Below are positions 43,162 to 52,976 of a stretch of 64,000 nt of DNA, in pieces. Both the position numbers and the translations under genes were made by a program. Location: NCBI RefSeq assembly GCF_900182565.1, contig NZ_FXTI01000010.1:1-64000 (forward strand). The letters run 5' to 3'. The notes under the pieces were generated by a model. It did no database searches. It had not been told where the DNA came from and worked only from the letters and a program-made list of their open reading frames with translations. The DNA is from Melghirimyces algeriensis. GTDB lineage: Bacteria > Bacillota > Bacilli > Thermoactinomycetales > DSM-45169. How positions within the stretch are numbered: position 1 is the stretch's first letter; each line of letters begins with the position of its first letter.

Positions 43162-45965
43162 GACTGTCAAGGGTCTATTTTCGGGGATTTGGGCGTTGGG
43201 TGGATCAGGCGTTTTCCCTGAAAAACGGAATCAACCTGATCGAGGCTCCCAACGAAGCAGGGAAGTCCACTCTGATTGATGGATTGTTTGCCTTGTTATA
43301 TGGTGCAAAAAAAGAGAATAAGAAACAGCAAAAGAAAATGGATTGGTATGAAGACTATCTTCCTTGGCAGGGATCGGCTTATGGGGGTGAAGTGGATTTC
43401 TTTATTGGGGAAAAAGAGTACCGTTTAATCCGTTCTCTTACTTGGAAAAAAGATATAGAACAACTGATAGATGTGAAAACGGGTCGGGATTTAACGATGG
43501 ATTTTCCCTTGGATAAACGGAAAGATCGGCAGTTTATTTACGGTTTGACCGGTTTTTCCCGCAATCTGTTTATCCAAACTACGTACTTTTCTTCCCGATT
43601 ATTGGCAGATGATCAGGAGCTGGTGGAAAAGCTGCGCGAATTGATGGGGGAAAAGACATGGGTGAATCCGGTGTTGAACAGACTGGAGAAAGAGATCAAC
43701 CAAATCGGTATCAAGACAGTGGGGAGTAAGGAATATGCCCAGGCTGTGCAGAAACGGGATCAGTTGCAACAGGAGATGGTGCAAAAACAGAGGGTTTATG
43801 AGAAACAGCAGCAAGCACGGAAGCAGTTAGCTGATCTGGAATATCAACAGAAAACGTTGGATGCTTCCAAAAAAGAGATAACAAGAGAAAAGCGGAAATG
43901 TCTGACCAAGAAGGAAGCAGCGCAAAAGCGCATCTCGATTCTCCGGGAGTTGAGCTATCTAAAAAATGATTGGAAACAGGGGGAAGAGATCCGGAAGAAT
44001 CTGACTTCCATGCGGGAGAAGAGAGAAAAGTTGGTTCCCCCCGTTCTGCTTTCCGAAGAGGAAGCAGAGGAGGTAAGGGCTTTATTACAGCGCTGTCATC
44101 AATTGTCTGAAGAGGCTAAAGAGATAATAATAGGGATTGAGGAGACGAACCAGACGATTCATCAGTTAAAAAGCGAGAAGGAGTCATTCTTGGAACTGGA
44201 CATCGAAAGTATTGTGTTACTGCGGAATCAATTGGAACGGGTGGAACAGATGGAGTCAGAGCTCCATATTCCGCATCAAAAGGTTGATGTTGATGAGATC
44301 AAGAGGATTCAAATGGATGGTCAAATGCTTCGCAGCCTGGAAAGGCAAAAGGAAGAGGCAGAGCGGAAAAGAGAGCGACTGGAACAAGAGAAGTGTTTGA
44401 TTCAGGAACGGAAAGAGGCATTCATGGAGGCTCTGGACTCATCTGCATCGCGTTTTCTCCGGCTTCCGATCCTTCTGGGTGTATTCCTTACTGGATGCTT
44501 CCTATTTCTGTTTTTGTTGAAGCCGTGGTCGCTTGTGGGAGGGCTGCTTTTAGTTGGATGTTTGCTGGTTGCCTTCAGGGTGATCCGGGGGATGAGAGCG
44601 CAAAAAACGAAGCAAACACCCAATAATATAGATCATCTCCAGCAACAGCTGGAGGAGATTATTAAGGATATCCAAGCGGTTCAGATCGAAAAGGAAACGA
44701 TTCGTGAAAAGGAAGAAGCCATTTTTAGACACTGGAATGTGGACTCAGCGGCTTCGTTGGGGGTCATGGCGACAGAAAAAGCGGCTGATTTGAAACAATG
44801 GGAACAAATTCAGAGCGAAGTGGCAGAGATTCAAAACCGGGCGCTTCCTTTTATGGATCGATTAAGAGATTTTGATTTATTCCGTTGGAAAGTGGAAATA
44901 AAGACGGTGGAACAGGAGGCAAAAGAGGCTCAGGAACAATTATATGTCTTGAGTATACGTTTGGAACATCTTAAAAAGCACAAGGATCAACTGGATGAGG
45001 ACTGGAAGCGGCTTGAACGTGAAATGAACCGATGGAGGGAAACATTGACTGAAGATGTAGAGGTGTGGGAGGATTGGATTCAACGAAGCAGATCAGTGTA
45101 CCGGTTGGATGAAAAAATAGAAGAATTGGTTCACCAGTCCAATGAATGGGAACAGAAACGACAAAATGAGGAATGGGACAAACGGCAAAATGATTTGCAG
45201 AACGAATTAAACGTGTTGGAGAGCCTGCTAAAAGAAGAGGATCTTGCTTTGGACCCTGAAACGTTGGAAGAGACTTATGCAAATCGCTTGAAAGAGTTGA
45301 GTGCCCAGATCCGTTATTTTGAAAGCAAACAGTATGAATTGGAAGGGAGGATCAATCGACTGAAAGGTGAGTTAAACCAATCCGGGGATCATTTTTTGGG
45401 AAATGTGAAAACGATGTTGCAAGAAGCCAGGAATCGGGTAGAAGAGTTGGAATGGGAACGGGAGGTGTTACAAGCGACCAAGGAAGGAATCCAAGAGGCA
45501 GCGCAACATGTGCAGGATAATATTGCGCCACTCCTTCACCCCTACACCTCTCGTTGCATTCGTGAGGTGACGAAAGGGCGGTATGGAGAGTTAAAAGTGG
45601 ACCCATCGCAAGGATTTTCCCTGCGCGTTTTTGTGCCAGAGACCGGAGAGTCCAAGCCGGTGGAGCAATTGAGCAAGGGGACCATGGATCAAATGTTTTT
45701 TGCCTTGCGGTTGGCGCTGATCCGCTTTTTTTCGGATCATGGTTCGATCCGGTTGCCTCTCATCCTGGACGACAGCCTGATTCATTTTGATGAAAGCAGA
45801 TTGCAAGAGTCGATCAATCTGCTTGGACAGATGGCTCAAGAACACCAGGTGATCCTCTGTACCTGCCAGGATCGGGAACGAAGAATACTGGAAGCAGAAG
45901 GGATTTCTTATACCGATGTTCTGTTTCAATCTGTACCACCAAAAGAACATGCGATAAAGGGATGA
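43158..45965 (+). CDS. yhaN: Rad50/SbcC-like ATPase YhaN with membrane helices
   Basis: 935 aa. Walker A APNEAGKST (~31-39), signature-type LSKGTMDQ (~834), Walker B LPLILDDSLIHFD (~865). Long coiled-coil arms lie between. Residues ~431-475 contain two hydrophobic helices in the middle of the coiled coil, as known for YhaN, so the hinge end may sit in the membrane. No zinc hook. It is co-transcribed with yhaO; a terminator separates it from addB. Confidence 0.92.
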   Translation: MRLSRVYFRGFGRWVDQAFSLKNGINLIEAPNEAGKSTLIDGLFALLYGAKKENKKQQKKMDWYEDYLPWQGSAYGGEVDFFIGEKEYRLIRSLTWKKDIEQLIDVKTGRDLTMDFPLDKRKDRQFIYGLTGFSRNLFIQTTYFSSRLLADDQELVEKLRELMGEKTWVNPVLNRLEKEINQIGIKTVGSKEYAQAVQKRDQLQQEMVQKQRVYEKQQQARKQLADLEYQQKTLDASKKEITREKRKCLTKKEAAQKRISILRELSYLKNDWKQGEEIRKNLTSMREKREKLVPPVLLSEEEAEEVRALLQRCHQLSEEAKEIIIGIEETNQTIHQLKSEKESFLELDIESIVLLRNQLERVEQMESELHIPHQKVDVDEIKRIQMDGQMLRSLERQKEEAERKRERLEQEKCLIQERKEAFMEALDSSASRFLRLPILLGVFLTGCFLFLFLLKPWSLVGGLLLVGCLLVAFRVIRGMRAQKTKQTPNNIDHLQQQLEEIIKDIQAVQIEKETIREKEEAIFRHWNVDSAASLGVMATEKAADLKQWEQIQSEVAEIQNRALPFMDRLRDFDLFRWKVEIKTVEQEAKEAQEQLYVLSIRLEHLKKHKDQLDEDWKRLEREMNRWRETLTEDVEVWEDWIQRSRSVYRLDEKIEELVHQSNEWEQKRQNEEWDKRQNDLQNELNVLESLLKEEDLALDPETLEETYANRLKELSAQIRYFESKQYELEGRINRLKGELNQSGDHFLGNVKTMLQEARNRVEELEWEREVLQATKEGIQEAAQHVQDNIAPLLHPYTSRCIREVTKGRYGELKVDPSQGFSLRVFVPETGESKPVEQLSKGTMDQMFFALRLALIRFFSDHGSIRLPLILDDSLIHFDESRLQESINLLGQMAQEHQVILCTCQDRERRILEAEGISYTDVLFQSVPPKEHAIKG

Positions 45966-45994
45966 TGGCGACATTTGATTTCTCGTAGGATTCT

Positions 45995-46023
45995 AAAACA
46001 CCCACACAGGGGGTGTTTTTTTT
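45995..46023 (+). terminator. Terminator of yhaON
   Basis: AACACCC / GGGTGTT stem followed by eight T. Confidence 0.9.
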
Positions 46024-46039
46024 CGGTGGAAGAGAGTGG

Positions 46040-46080
46040 TTTGCAGATTGCCACTCTTTCATCTGATATCATAATGGTGG
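46040..46080 (+). promoter_or_regulatory. Probable promoter of addBA
   Basis: TTGCCA, 16 nt, CATAAT (ending ~46074), in the gap between the yhaN terminator and addB. The match is moderate. Confidence 0.45.
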
Positions 46081-46114
46081 ATAGACTGAGAGATGATGAT
46101 GTGGGGGGATTCGG

Positions 46115-49100
46115 TTGCCTGGAACGGTCTATTTACACTCGGTTTCCCATATGGAAGCCGGAATGTTTGATCAGCCTTGTCAAAGCGAACAGATTCCTTA
46201 TGTGGTACCCAGTTCACGGCTGGTTCAGATATTGCAACGACGCTTTTATGGACAGGTAGGAAAGAGAAATACAACCCGTTTTTTCACTTTTGATCGGTTT
46301 GTTCGATGGCTATTGTCCTTGGACAAGGAAAGGTTGTTAACGCCCGTAACCCAGGAGTTGCTGGTTCAGCAGGCGGTTAGCCGAGTGGAGGAAAAGGAGG
46401 GTTTTCATTATTTTTCTGGAGTGATCACCCGTCCAGGATGGTTGAGACAGGTGGCAGGCACCATTGGAGAGATGAAACGCGCCGGAGTTCGTCCCGGTCG
46501 TTTGAAGCGTTTGTGGAAACATCATGGGGCAAAGTATGAGGAATTGGCCCGAATCTATGAAGCGTATCAGGAATTGTTGAACAAATACGGCTGGGTGGAT
46601 CATGAAGAGCCCTATTTTCAGGTCTGTGATTCACTCCTGAAACAGAATGGAAAGGTATTGCTTCCAAAGGAAGTGATCATGGAGCAATTTTTTGATCTTA
46701 CCTTTATGCAACAGGAAGTGTTGATACAGTTGGTGACGGCCGGGGTGGATGTAAACGTGCACCTGGCCTGGGATGAAAACCGCCCCCGCTTGTTTCAAGA
46801 GATTGGTCGGACGATTGAACGCTTGCGTCAAAGAGGATTTTACATTCAATACGTTACACCGCCAAAACACGGCCAAGCGAAGAAGGTGTTTCCTTTACTT
46901 CATTTGGAGCAGGCGGCCTTCTCCCCGCGACCGGATTCTGTAAAAGCGGAGGGGGCAGTGGAGGTGATTGCAGCAGCCAGTGTGACAAAAGAAGTGGAAG
47001 AAACGGTGGCCCGGTTAAAGGATTGGTTGCGGAAATCCAGAGCTGCTTTGACGGATGTGGCGTTGGTCGTGTCCGATCAGCAAACCTATGCCTTCCCCCT
47101 ACTATCTGCGTTGGAAAAGGCCGGTATTCCCTGTGAGCAGGGAAAAACCTTATCTTTACGCTCCCATCCGCTGATGCAGACGCTCCTGGGAGCGTTGGCT
47201 CTGCGTCAAGGAAAGGAACATCTGCGTCCTGCACTGTTGGAAAGTCCCTATCTTCCCTGGGCGGGAGAAAGACAGGTGCAAAGTTGTTGGATTCGGGAAT
47301 ACCATCGGTTGGGAGAACCGAGGAAAGAGAAGGATCTGCTTGAGGGTTTCCAGCGGTTGCAGGGAGAACCCACTCTTACGGAAGAGGAACAGGAAGGGTT
47401 ACGCTCATTTTATCGTTGGGTGGAGGGGGTTTCCTCAAAAGCCCGATGGAAAGAGTGGGTTGACTGGTTTCCCAAATGGGCAGAAGTGTTAAGGCAGGAA
47501 GGTGAATGGGTATCCATGGCTCAGGATACAGACTTGCTGTCGGTGTTGGTTGGGGAGTTGGATGCATGGAAACAGATTTACAACATACTGGAGGAATGGA
47601 AAGCCATCTTTCATTCCACGGATGTGGGTGAACAGACTGTTCCCTTAGCTGCTTTTGTGGCTGCGTTGGAACAGGCGGTCCATCGAAAGGAGGTTCATCT
47701 GACTCAAGGCGAGCGGGGTGGAGTTCATCTCTTGGAACCCAATCAACTGGGAGGAAACCGTTATCGGGCTGTCTTTATGCTGGGGTGTGCTGAGGGTCAA
47801 TGGCCCCGGCCGGTCCGGGAGGATTGGTTGATTCCCGACAGGGAACGGCTTCGTCTTCGCCAAGAGGAAATTGCTTTTGCTACCTCATCCGAGCTTCGAG
47901 CCCAAAAGTTGGCCCCTTTCTTTCATTCGGCCCGAACAGCAACCGAATTTCTGGTATTTTCTTACACAGCCATGACACAGGATGGAAAGGGAAAACTGCC
48001 ATCCCCTTATCTGGATGAACTTCTGGAATTGTTTAATGATGACAGTGTCGTCCAAAGGCATTTTTCCCCCAGTGATCGGTTGCCGGAACGCTGGGAAGAT
48101 TGTCTTTCCGTTTCGCATGCTGTGGAAAAGGCGGTGGACGTATTAAACCGATCATCTGAAGAGGGTTCAAACGTGGACCAAGCTTTGCAAGTGATCGGGA
48201 AATATCGTCGGGTACATACAATGGAGTTCCGGCGTTTGTGGGAACAGATTCAATCGGAACGGATTCGATGGGGAAAGAGGTATTCATCCTTTGACGGTGT
48301 GTTGGACCCTTCTCCGTTGCAACAGGAAGTAGGGCGTGCTCTCCAAAGAAGAGTGTGGAGTGCCACGTCATTGAATGATCTGGTTCAGTGCCGGTTTCAT
48401 TTTATGGCGGAACAGATCTGGGGCGTATCCCTAAGAGAAGGTCGGGAAAAAGGCCTGTCGTCATCGGAACGCGGAAGGATATTTCATCGGGTGTTGTGTC
48501 GTTTCTGGGATCGGTACCGGGTTCATTCGTTTGATCCGGATCAGGAAGAGAATCACCGGGAACACCTCCTTTACGTCATCGAGCGGGTGTTTGCCGAGGT
48601 GGCAGAGGAAGGCGGTTGGAAACAACGTGATCCTCTTCGGATGCGTATCGAAAAGAATCGTCTTCAAAAACAATTGCTCAATATGTTGGAGCATGAGATT
48701 GCCTGGAGAAAAAAAGCCAAGGTGAAGTGGACTCCACGCTATCTGGAATGGGCTTTTGGTATGAATATCGACCCAATCGAAATGCACAGAGGGGAGATGG
48801 ACCCGGAGACCCGAACATCGCCAACGGAAGTGCAACTGTCTGCCGACATCCGTCTTCGGTTGCGTGGTAGAGTGGATCGGGTGGATATGGATGATGAAGG
48901 AAACTATGTGATCTATGACTATAAATCGGGTAGCGCTCCCCGTGCAAAAGAGATCCAGGCAGGGGATCAGCTGCAACTGCCACTCTATCTTTGGGCGCTG
49001 CAAAAAGAGATGGGGCTCTTACCGGAGAAAGCGGCGGGAGCCGCCTATTATACGACTGGAACCAATAAAGGAAACGGGAGTCCACCCACCGATAACCGGA

Positions 49101-49372
49101 ATCAGGGAATGTGGCGGAAAGCGTTGGCAAAGAAAGTGGGAATCAGCTCTCAAGGTGGAGGTTTGTTAGACGAAGAAGCATGGGACGCTGTTCAAGAAGA
49201 AATCGGGCAACGGATTCAATCAGAGTTGCAAAAGGCACGTCAGGGAAATTTCGCTGTGGCTCCCGCACGGGAATGCCCTCCGTTTTGTCCGCATCGCTCG
49301 ATTTGCCGGATCGATCGGTTGCGCATGGCGAGGAAAGAACGGTTGGAAGAAGAAGGAGAGGAAAGCGAGTGA
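46115..49372 (+). CDS. addB: AddB-like nuclease subunit, no visible Walker A
   Basis: 1085 aa from TTG (GGGGGGA upstream). The C-terminal PD-(D/E)XK nuclease is clear: GRVDRVDMDDEGNYVIYDYKSG (~917-938, split here in two phrases), with Asp, Asp and Lys of the active site. Cys in LVQCRFHF (~757) and CPPFCPHRSIC (~1053-1063) can hold the [4Fe-4S] staple. True AddB begins with a nucleotide-binding GxxGxGK(S/T); here the N-terminus reads MPGTVYLHSVSHMEAG with none. GTGA overlap with addA shows it is the usual addB position. Confidence 0.85.
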   Translation: MPGTVYLHSVSHMEAGMFDQPCQSEQIPYVVPSSRLVQILQRRFYGQVGKRNTTRFFTFDRFVRWLLSLDKERLLTPVTQELLVQQAVSRVEEKEGFHYFSGVITRPGWLRQVAGTIGEMKRAGVRPGRLKRLWKHHGAKYEELARIYEAYQELLNKYGWVDHEEPYFQVCDSLLKQNGKVLLPKEVIMEQFFDLTFMQQEVLIQLVTAGVDVNVHLAWDENRPRLFQEIGRTIERLRQRGFYIQYVTPPKHGQAKKVFPLLHLEQAAFSPRPDSVKAEGAVEVIAAASVTKEVEETVARLKDWLRKSRAALTDVALVVSDQQTYAFPLLSALEKAGIPCEQGKTLSLRSHPLMQTLLGALALRQGKEHLRPALLESPYLPWAGERQVQSCWIREYHRLGEPRKEKDLLEGFQRLQGEPTLTEEEQEGLRSFYRWVEGVSSKARWKEWVDWFPKWAEVLRQEGEWVSMAQDTDLLSVLVGELDAWKQIYNILEEWKAIFHSTDVGEQTVPLAAFVAALEQAVHRKEVHLTQGERGGVHLLEPNQLGGNRYRAVFMLGCAEGQWPRPVREDWLIPDRERLRLRQEEIAFATSSELRAQKLAPFFHSARTATEFLVFSYTAMTQDGKGKLPSPYLDELLELFNDDSVVQRHFSPSDRLPERWEDCLSVSHAVEKAVDVLNRSSEEGSNVDQALQVIGKYRRVHTMEFRRLWEQIQSERIRWGKRYSSFDGVLDPSPLQQEVGRALQRRVWSATSLNDLVQCRFHFMAEQIWGVSLREGREKGLSSSERGRIFHRVLCRFWDRYRVHSFDPDQEENHREHLLYVIERVFAEVAEEGGWKQRDPLRMRIEKNRLQKQLLNMLEHEIAWRKKAKVKWTPRYLEWAFGMNIDPIEMHRGEMDPETRTSPTEVQLSADIRLRLRGRVDRVDMDDEGNYVIYDYKSGSAPRAKEIQAGDQLQLPLYLWALQKEMGLLPEKAAGAAYYTTGTNKGNGSPPTDNRNQGMWRKALAKKVGISSQGGGLLDEEAWDAVQEEIGQRIQSELQKARQGNFAVAPARECPPFCPHRSICRIDRLRMARKERLEEEGEESE

Positions 49373-52300
49373 AACAGGAGTCGGTCTGTTTAACACCAGC
49401 CCAGAGGGAGGCCGTTCAATCATTGGATGCGGATTGTATTGTTTCTGCCGGGGCTGGCTCCGGAAAAACAAGAGTGTTGGTGGAACGGTTTCTGCATATA
49501 CTGGACCGTTTTGGTGATGACCCTGAATTGACAGAAAAAATGGTTGCTATTACCTTTACGGAAAAAGCGGCGACAGAGATGAAAGACCGTGTGCGAAAAG
49601 GAATGAAGGAACGCCTGAGGCATGCACGGAGACAGAAGAATGTAGTTGAGGAACAACGTTGGTATCGGATGTTGACCGAATCAGAGCGGATTCGTATCAC
49701 GACGATCCACTCCTTTTGCACACGACTGTTGCAGGACTATCCTATAGAAGCGGGTGTGGAGCCTGGATTTTCCGTAATGAATGAGGTGGAGGCGCAACTG
49801 TTGCTGAAAGAGTCAGTGGAAGCCTCCCTGTCTCCGATGATGGACTGTCCGGGGGCAAATTACCTGGAGCAATGGATGACCTCGCGGTCGTTTGAACGTT
49901 GCATATCCACACTGACGGATGTCTACTCGATGATGGTTGGAAATGGTTGGAGGCCGGAGGATTTGGCTCGCCGGACAAGCGATCACCTGTCAATGGTAAC
50001 CCGTCAGTTGGAAGACAAGTGGCGGTCCGGAAAAGATTCATTGCTGTTGGCTTCTGCCCCCTTGATGGATGTCAACGGCGGAAAGAAGGTAACGGAATTT
50101 CAATCCGCGTGGCCAGATTTAAAACGGGAAATTGTTTCAGCCGGAGACCCAAAAGCGCTTCTGCCCATTCTGGAAGAGGCAAATCACTTGTTGAAGGGAA
50201 ACTGGGGAAGAAAAGAGGAAATTGTAAGCCTTCGCCATCGCATGAAGGAGCATTTGGAACACATGCTGGAAGTGACACAGGGGTTGTTGCTATTGCCGAC
50301 GGAACAAAAAATGACTGAGGGAATCTGTTGTCTGTTGGAGATGGTTGACCGACGCTTTGCTCAAGCAAAACAAGAGCGTTCCATGCTGGATTTTGACGAT
50401 TTGCAAACCAGGGCAGTCCGTCTGTTACGGGAGCATCCGGATGTATTAAACCGGGAAAGAGATCGGATTCAGTACTTGATGGTGGATGAATATCAGGATA
50501 CCAATGATGCCCAAAAACAATTGGTGGATCTTCTCTGTGAACCTCATGCCTGTCCTGGGAAATTATTTGTCGTCGGGGACCCCAAACAGTCGATTTATCG
50601 ATTTCGAGGAGCGGAGGTAAACGTTTTCGGTCAAACCCGGAAAGAGATTTTGTCAAGGGACGGTCGGGAAGTGGTTTTGGTGGATAATTTCCGCTCCGAC
50701 GTTTATCTGGTGGATTTTGTCAATGGTCTGTTCAGCCGGCTTATGTCCCAGGATAGGAATTCTCCCAATTATTATCAGGAAACAATCGCTCGACAGGATT
50801 CTACAGGGGAAGGACGAGTGGAGTTTTTTTCTGTTCCGGATCAAAAAGCCTGTCCGAATGGAAAAGATCCGCGGATGATTGAAGCAGCAGGGATTGCTAG
50901 GCGGATTCGACAGCTGATCGACGAAGGGACTCCACCAGGTGAGATTGCCGTTTTGTTTCAGGCTATGACTCATATCAAAAAATATGAACAAGAACTGGTT
51001 CGCCAAGGGATTCCTTTTTATGTGGTGAAAGGACGAGGGTTTTACGATCGGCAGGAAGTGATGGATGTCCTGCATTACCTTCGGTTTTTGGCAGATCCGG
51101 AAGATGCGTTGGCATTGACGGGTGTATTGCGTTCTCCATTTTGCGGGGTCTCCGACGAGACTATTTTGGCTTTAACACGGGAAAAAGATTGGATGAAATC
51201 TCTGGAATGTTGGATGGACATACGGGAGATCTCTGAGAGGGAACGCGTAAAATTGAAAGGTTTTATGGCTCACTTGGCCAAAGTGAGACAATGGCTGGGT
51301 CGGATTTCAGTGGCTGAATTGATCGAACATCTGCTGGAGGACAGCGGTTATCGTCAGGTTTTATGGGCGACTCCACAAGGAAAACAAGCTTGTGCCAATC
51401 TGGATAAACTGGTGAGTATGGCTCGTGATGAACAGATCCAGCCCGTATATTCCCTGAGATCTTTTCTTCAATCGGTGGAACAATGGCAAACCGTTCAGCA
51501 GGAAACAGAAGCGACGGTGGAGCCGGCGGAAGGAAACAGCGTGAAATTGATGACGATCCATCAGGCTAAAGGGCTGGAGTTTCCTGTCGTTTTTGTTCCG
51601 GATCTTTCCCGGTCGCCAAACCGAAGTGACTGTGATGTGTCTGTGGACCGGCAAGCCGGTTTGGTGGTTCGGCTACAGGGAATAACGGACACTTCCGGGG
51701 AATCTTACCGTTGGTTACGATGGCTGGAGAAAGAGAAGGAATTGGAACGGGAAGAATCGGTTCGCCTTTTTTATGTTGCTGCCACCCGTGCGAAAAGTCG
51801 TCTAATCCTGAGTGGACAGCCTTTGCAACACAAAAGGATAAAAAAAGGGGAAGGGATTTTCTCAGCTGCAACATGGAGTGAGTGGTTGGACGCTCTTTTC
51901 GGTTTTTGCAATATGCCTGAGGAAAATGGGGTCTGGGCGTTGGATGACAAAGGACTGGCGATGCATGTTTGGTTTTGGAAAGAAGAAGAGAGCATGTCCC
52001 CTTCTGTGGAGACCAGTTTGCTGGATCATTCGGAGTTTCCGGAATCCACTGTTTCCGACCCGGAATCTGAGGATATGAGTGTGGCAACCGCCCCGCGGGG
52101 TTGGATGCCGGAGGACCGGAAACCGATCAGTGTTAGTGATTTTATGCTTTTGGTTCACTGTCCACGTAAATACTTTTATGCCCGGATACTGGGACTCTTT
52201 TTTCCCGAACGCTTGATGGAGAGAGAGAGCACGGACCGTGAGAAGGAAGAGGGTATTAGTCTCTCTCCACAATTAAAGGGTGAGATCGTTCATAAAATGA

Positions 52301-52896
52301 TTGAGAATATCTCTGAAGCTGCTGATGAAACAGAATTGGAAGACTTATTTTCTCAGGTTATGAACCGGTTTGGGATCTCAACGATAAGACGGGAAAGAGT
52401 GAAGACGGAGATCTTTTCCCACCTAAAAACCTATCGAAACAGCCGTCTCCATCAAAACCGGGAATTAAATTCCGAAATGAAAAAAGAAGCGCGATTTATT
52501 CATGAATGGGCCGGTTTGGAAATCGAAGGTGTGATTGATCGGCTTCATCGCACTTCTGATGGATCATGGGAACTGGTGGACTATAAAACAAACGATATTG
52601 AAGCTAGTCGGGTTATGGAGACTGCGAAGGAATACTTACCGCAACTTCAACTGTATGTGTTGGCGGCCAAGGAGGTATGGGGACTGGATGTAAGTCAGGC
52701 AACGCTGTTTTTTCTGAAACCGGATCAGGAATTTTCCTGGAAAGTGGATCAACAGTGGATACAACAGGCCAAAAAGAAACTGGTAGAAACGGCTGATCAA
52801 CTCCGACAGGGAAAAGAGATTGGAGATTACCCTCCTGATCCCGGAAAACAGTGCCGTTATTGCCATTATCAACGTATATGTGAAGCATTCCAGTAA
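49369..52896 (+). CDS. addA: ATP-dependent helicase/nuclease AddA
   Basis: 1175 aa from GTG (the TGA of addB overlaps). UvrD-type helicase: Q motif LTPAQREAVQ, Walker A SAGAGSGKTRVL (~20-31), TFTEKAATEMKDR, LMVDEYQDTN (motif II, ~375), GDPKQSIYRFRGA, and IHQAKGLEFPVVF (motif V). The C-terminal nuclease has LVDYKTND (~1068-1075), and a Cys pair lies at the very end (CRYCHYQRIC). AddAB resects double-strand ends at Chi-like sites and loads RecA. Confidence 0.95.
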   Translation: MKQESVCLTPAQREAVQSLDADCIVSAGAGSGKTRVLVERFLHILDRFGDDPELTEKMVAITFTEKAATEMKDRVRKGMKERLRHARRQKNVVEEQRWYRMLTESERIRITTIHSFCTRLLQDYPIEAGVEPGFSVMNEVEAQLLLKESVEASLSPMMDCPGANYLEQWMTSRSFERCISTLTDVYSMMVGNGWRPEDLARRTSDHLSMVTRQLEDKWRSGKDSLLLASAPLMDVNGGKKVTEFQSAWPDLKREIVSAGDPKALLPILEEANHLLKGNWGRKEEIVSLRHRMKEHLEHMLEVTQGLLLLPTEQKMTEGICCLLEMVDRRFAQAKQERSMLDFDDLQTRAVRLLREHPDVLNRERDRIQYLMVDEYQDTNDAQKQLVDLLCEPHACPGKLFVVGDPKQSIYRFRGAEVNVFGQTRKEILSRDGREVVLVDNFRSDVYLVDFVNGLFSRLMSQDRNSPNYYQETIARQDSTGEGRVEFFSVPDQKACPNGKDPRMIEAAGIARRIRQLIDEGTPPGEIAVLFQAMTHIKKYEQELVRQGIPFYVVKGRGFYDRQEVMDVLHYLRFLADPEDALALTGVLRSPFCGVSDETILALTREKDWMKSLECWMDIREISERERVKLKGFMAHLAKVRQWLGRISVAELIEHLLEDSGYRQVLWATPQGKQACANLDKLVSMARDEQIQPVYSLRSFLQSVEQWQTVQQETEATVEPAEGNSVKLMTIHQAKGLEFPVVFVPDLSRSPNRSDCDVSVDRQAGLVVRLQGITDTSGESYRWLRWLEKEKELEREESVRLFYVAATRAKSRLILSGQPLQHKRIKKGEGIFSAATWSEWLDALFGFCNMPEENGVWALDDKGLAMHVWFWKEEESMSPSVETSLLDHSEFPESTVSDPESEDMSVATAPRGWMPEDRKPISVSDFMLLVHCPRKYFYARILGLFFPERLMERESTDREKEEGISLSPQLKGEIVHKMIENISEAADETELEDLFSQVMNRFGISTIRRERVKTEIFSHLKTYRNSRLHQNRELNSEMKKEARFIHEWAGLEIEGVIDRLHRTSDGSWELVDYKTNDIEASRVMETAKEYLPQLQLYVLAAKEVWGLDVSQATLFFLKPDQEFSWKVDQQWIQQAKKKLVETADQLRQGKEIGDYPPDPGKQCRYCHYQRICEAFQ

Positions 52897-52941
52897 AGTA
52901 AACGATCTTTTGATAACAGTGATCTGGAAATTAGCAAACAC

Positions 52942-52970
52942 GTTGCCCGGTACTTTGGTTTCCGGGCAAC
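52942..52970. terminator. Hairpin between convergent genes
   Basis: GTTGCCCGG / CCGGGCAAC, 9-bp perfect stem, with weak T tracts. It lies between addA and the minus-strand gene. Confidence 0.6.
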
Positions 52971-52976
52971 ACCTGT

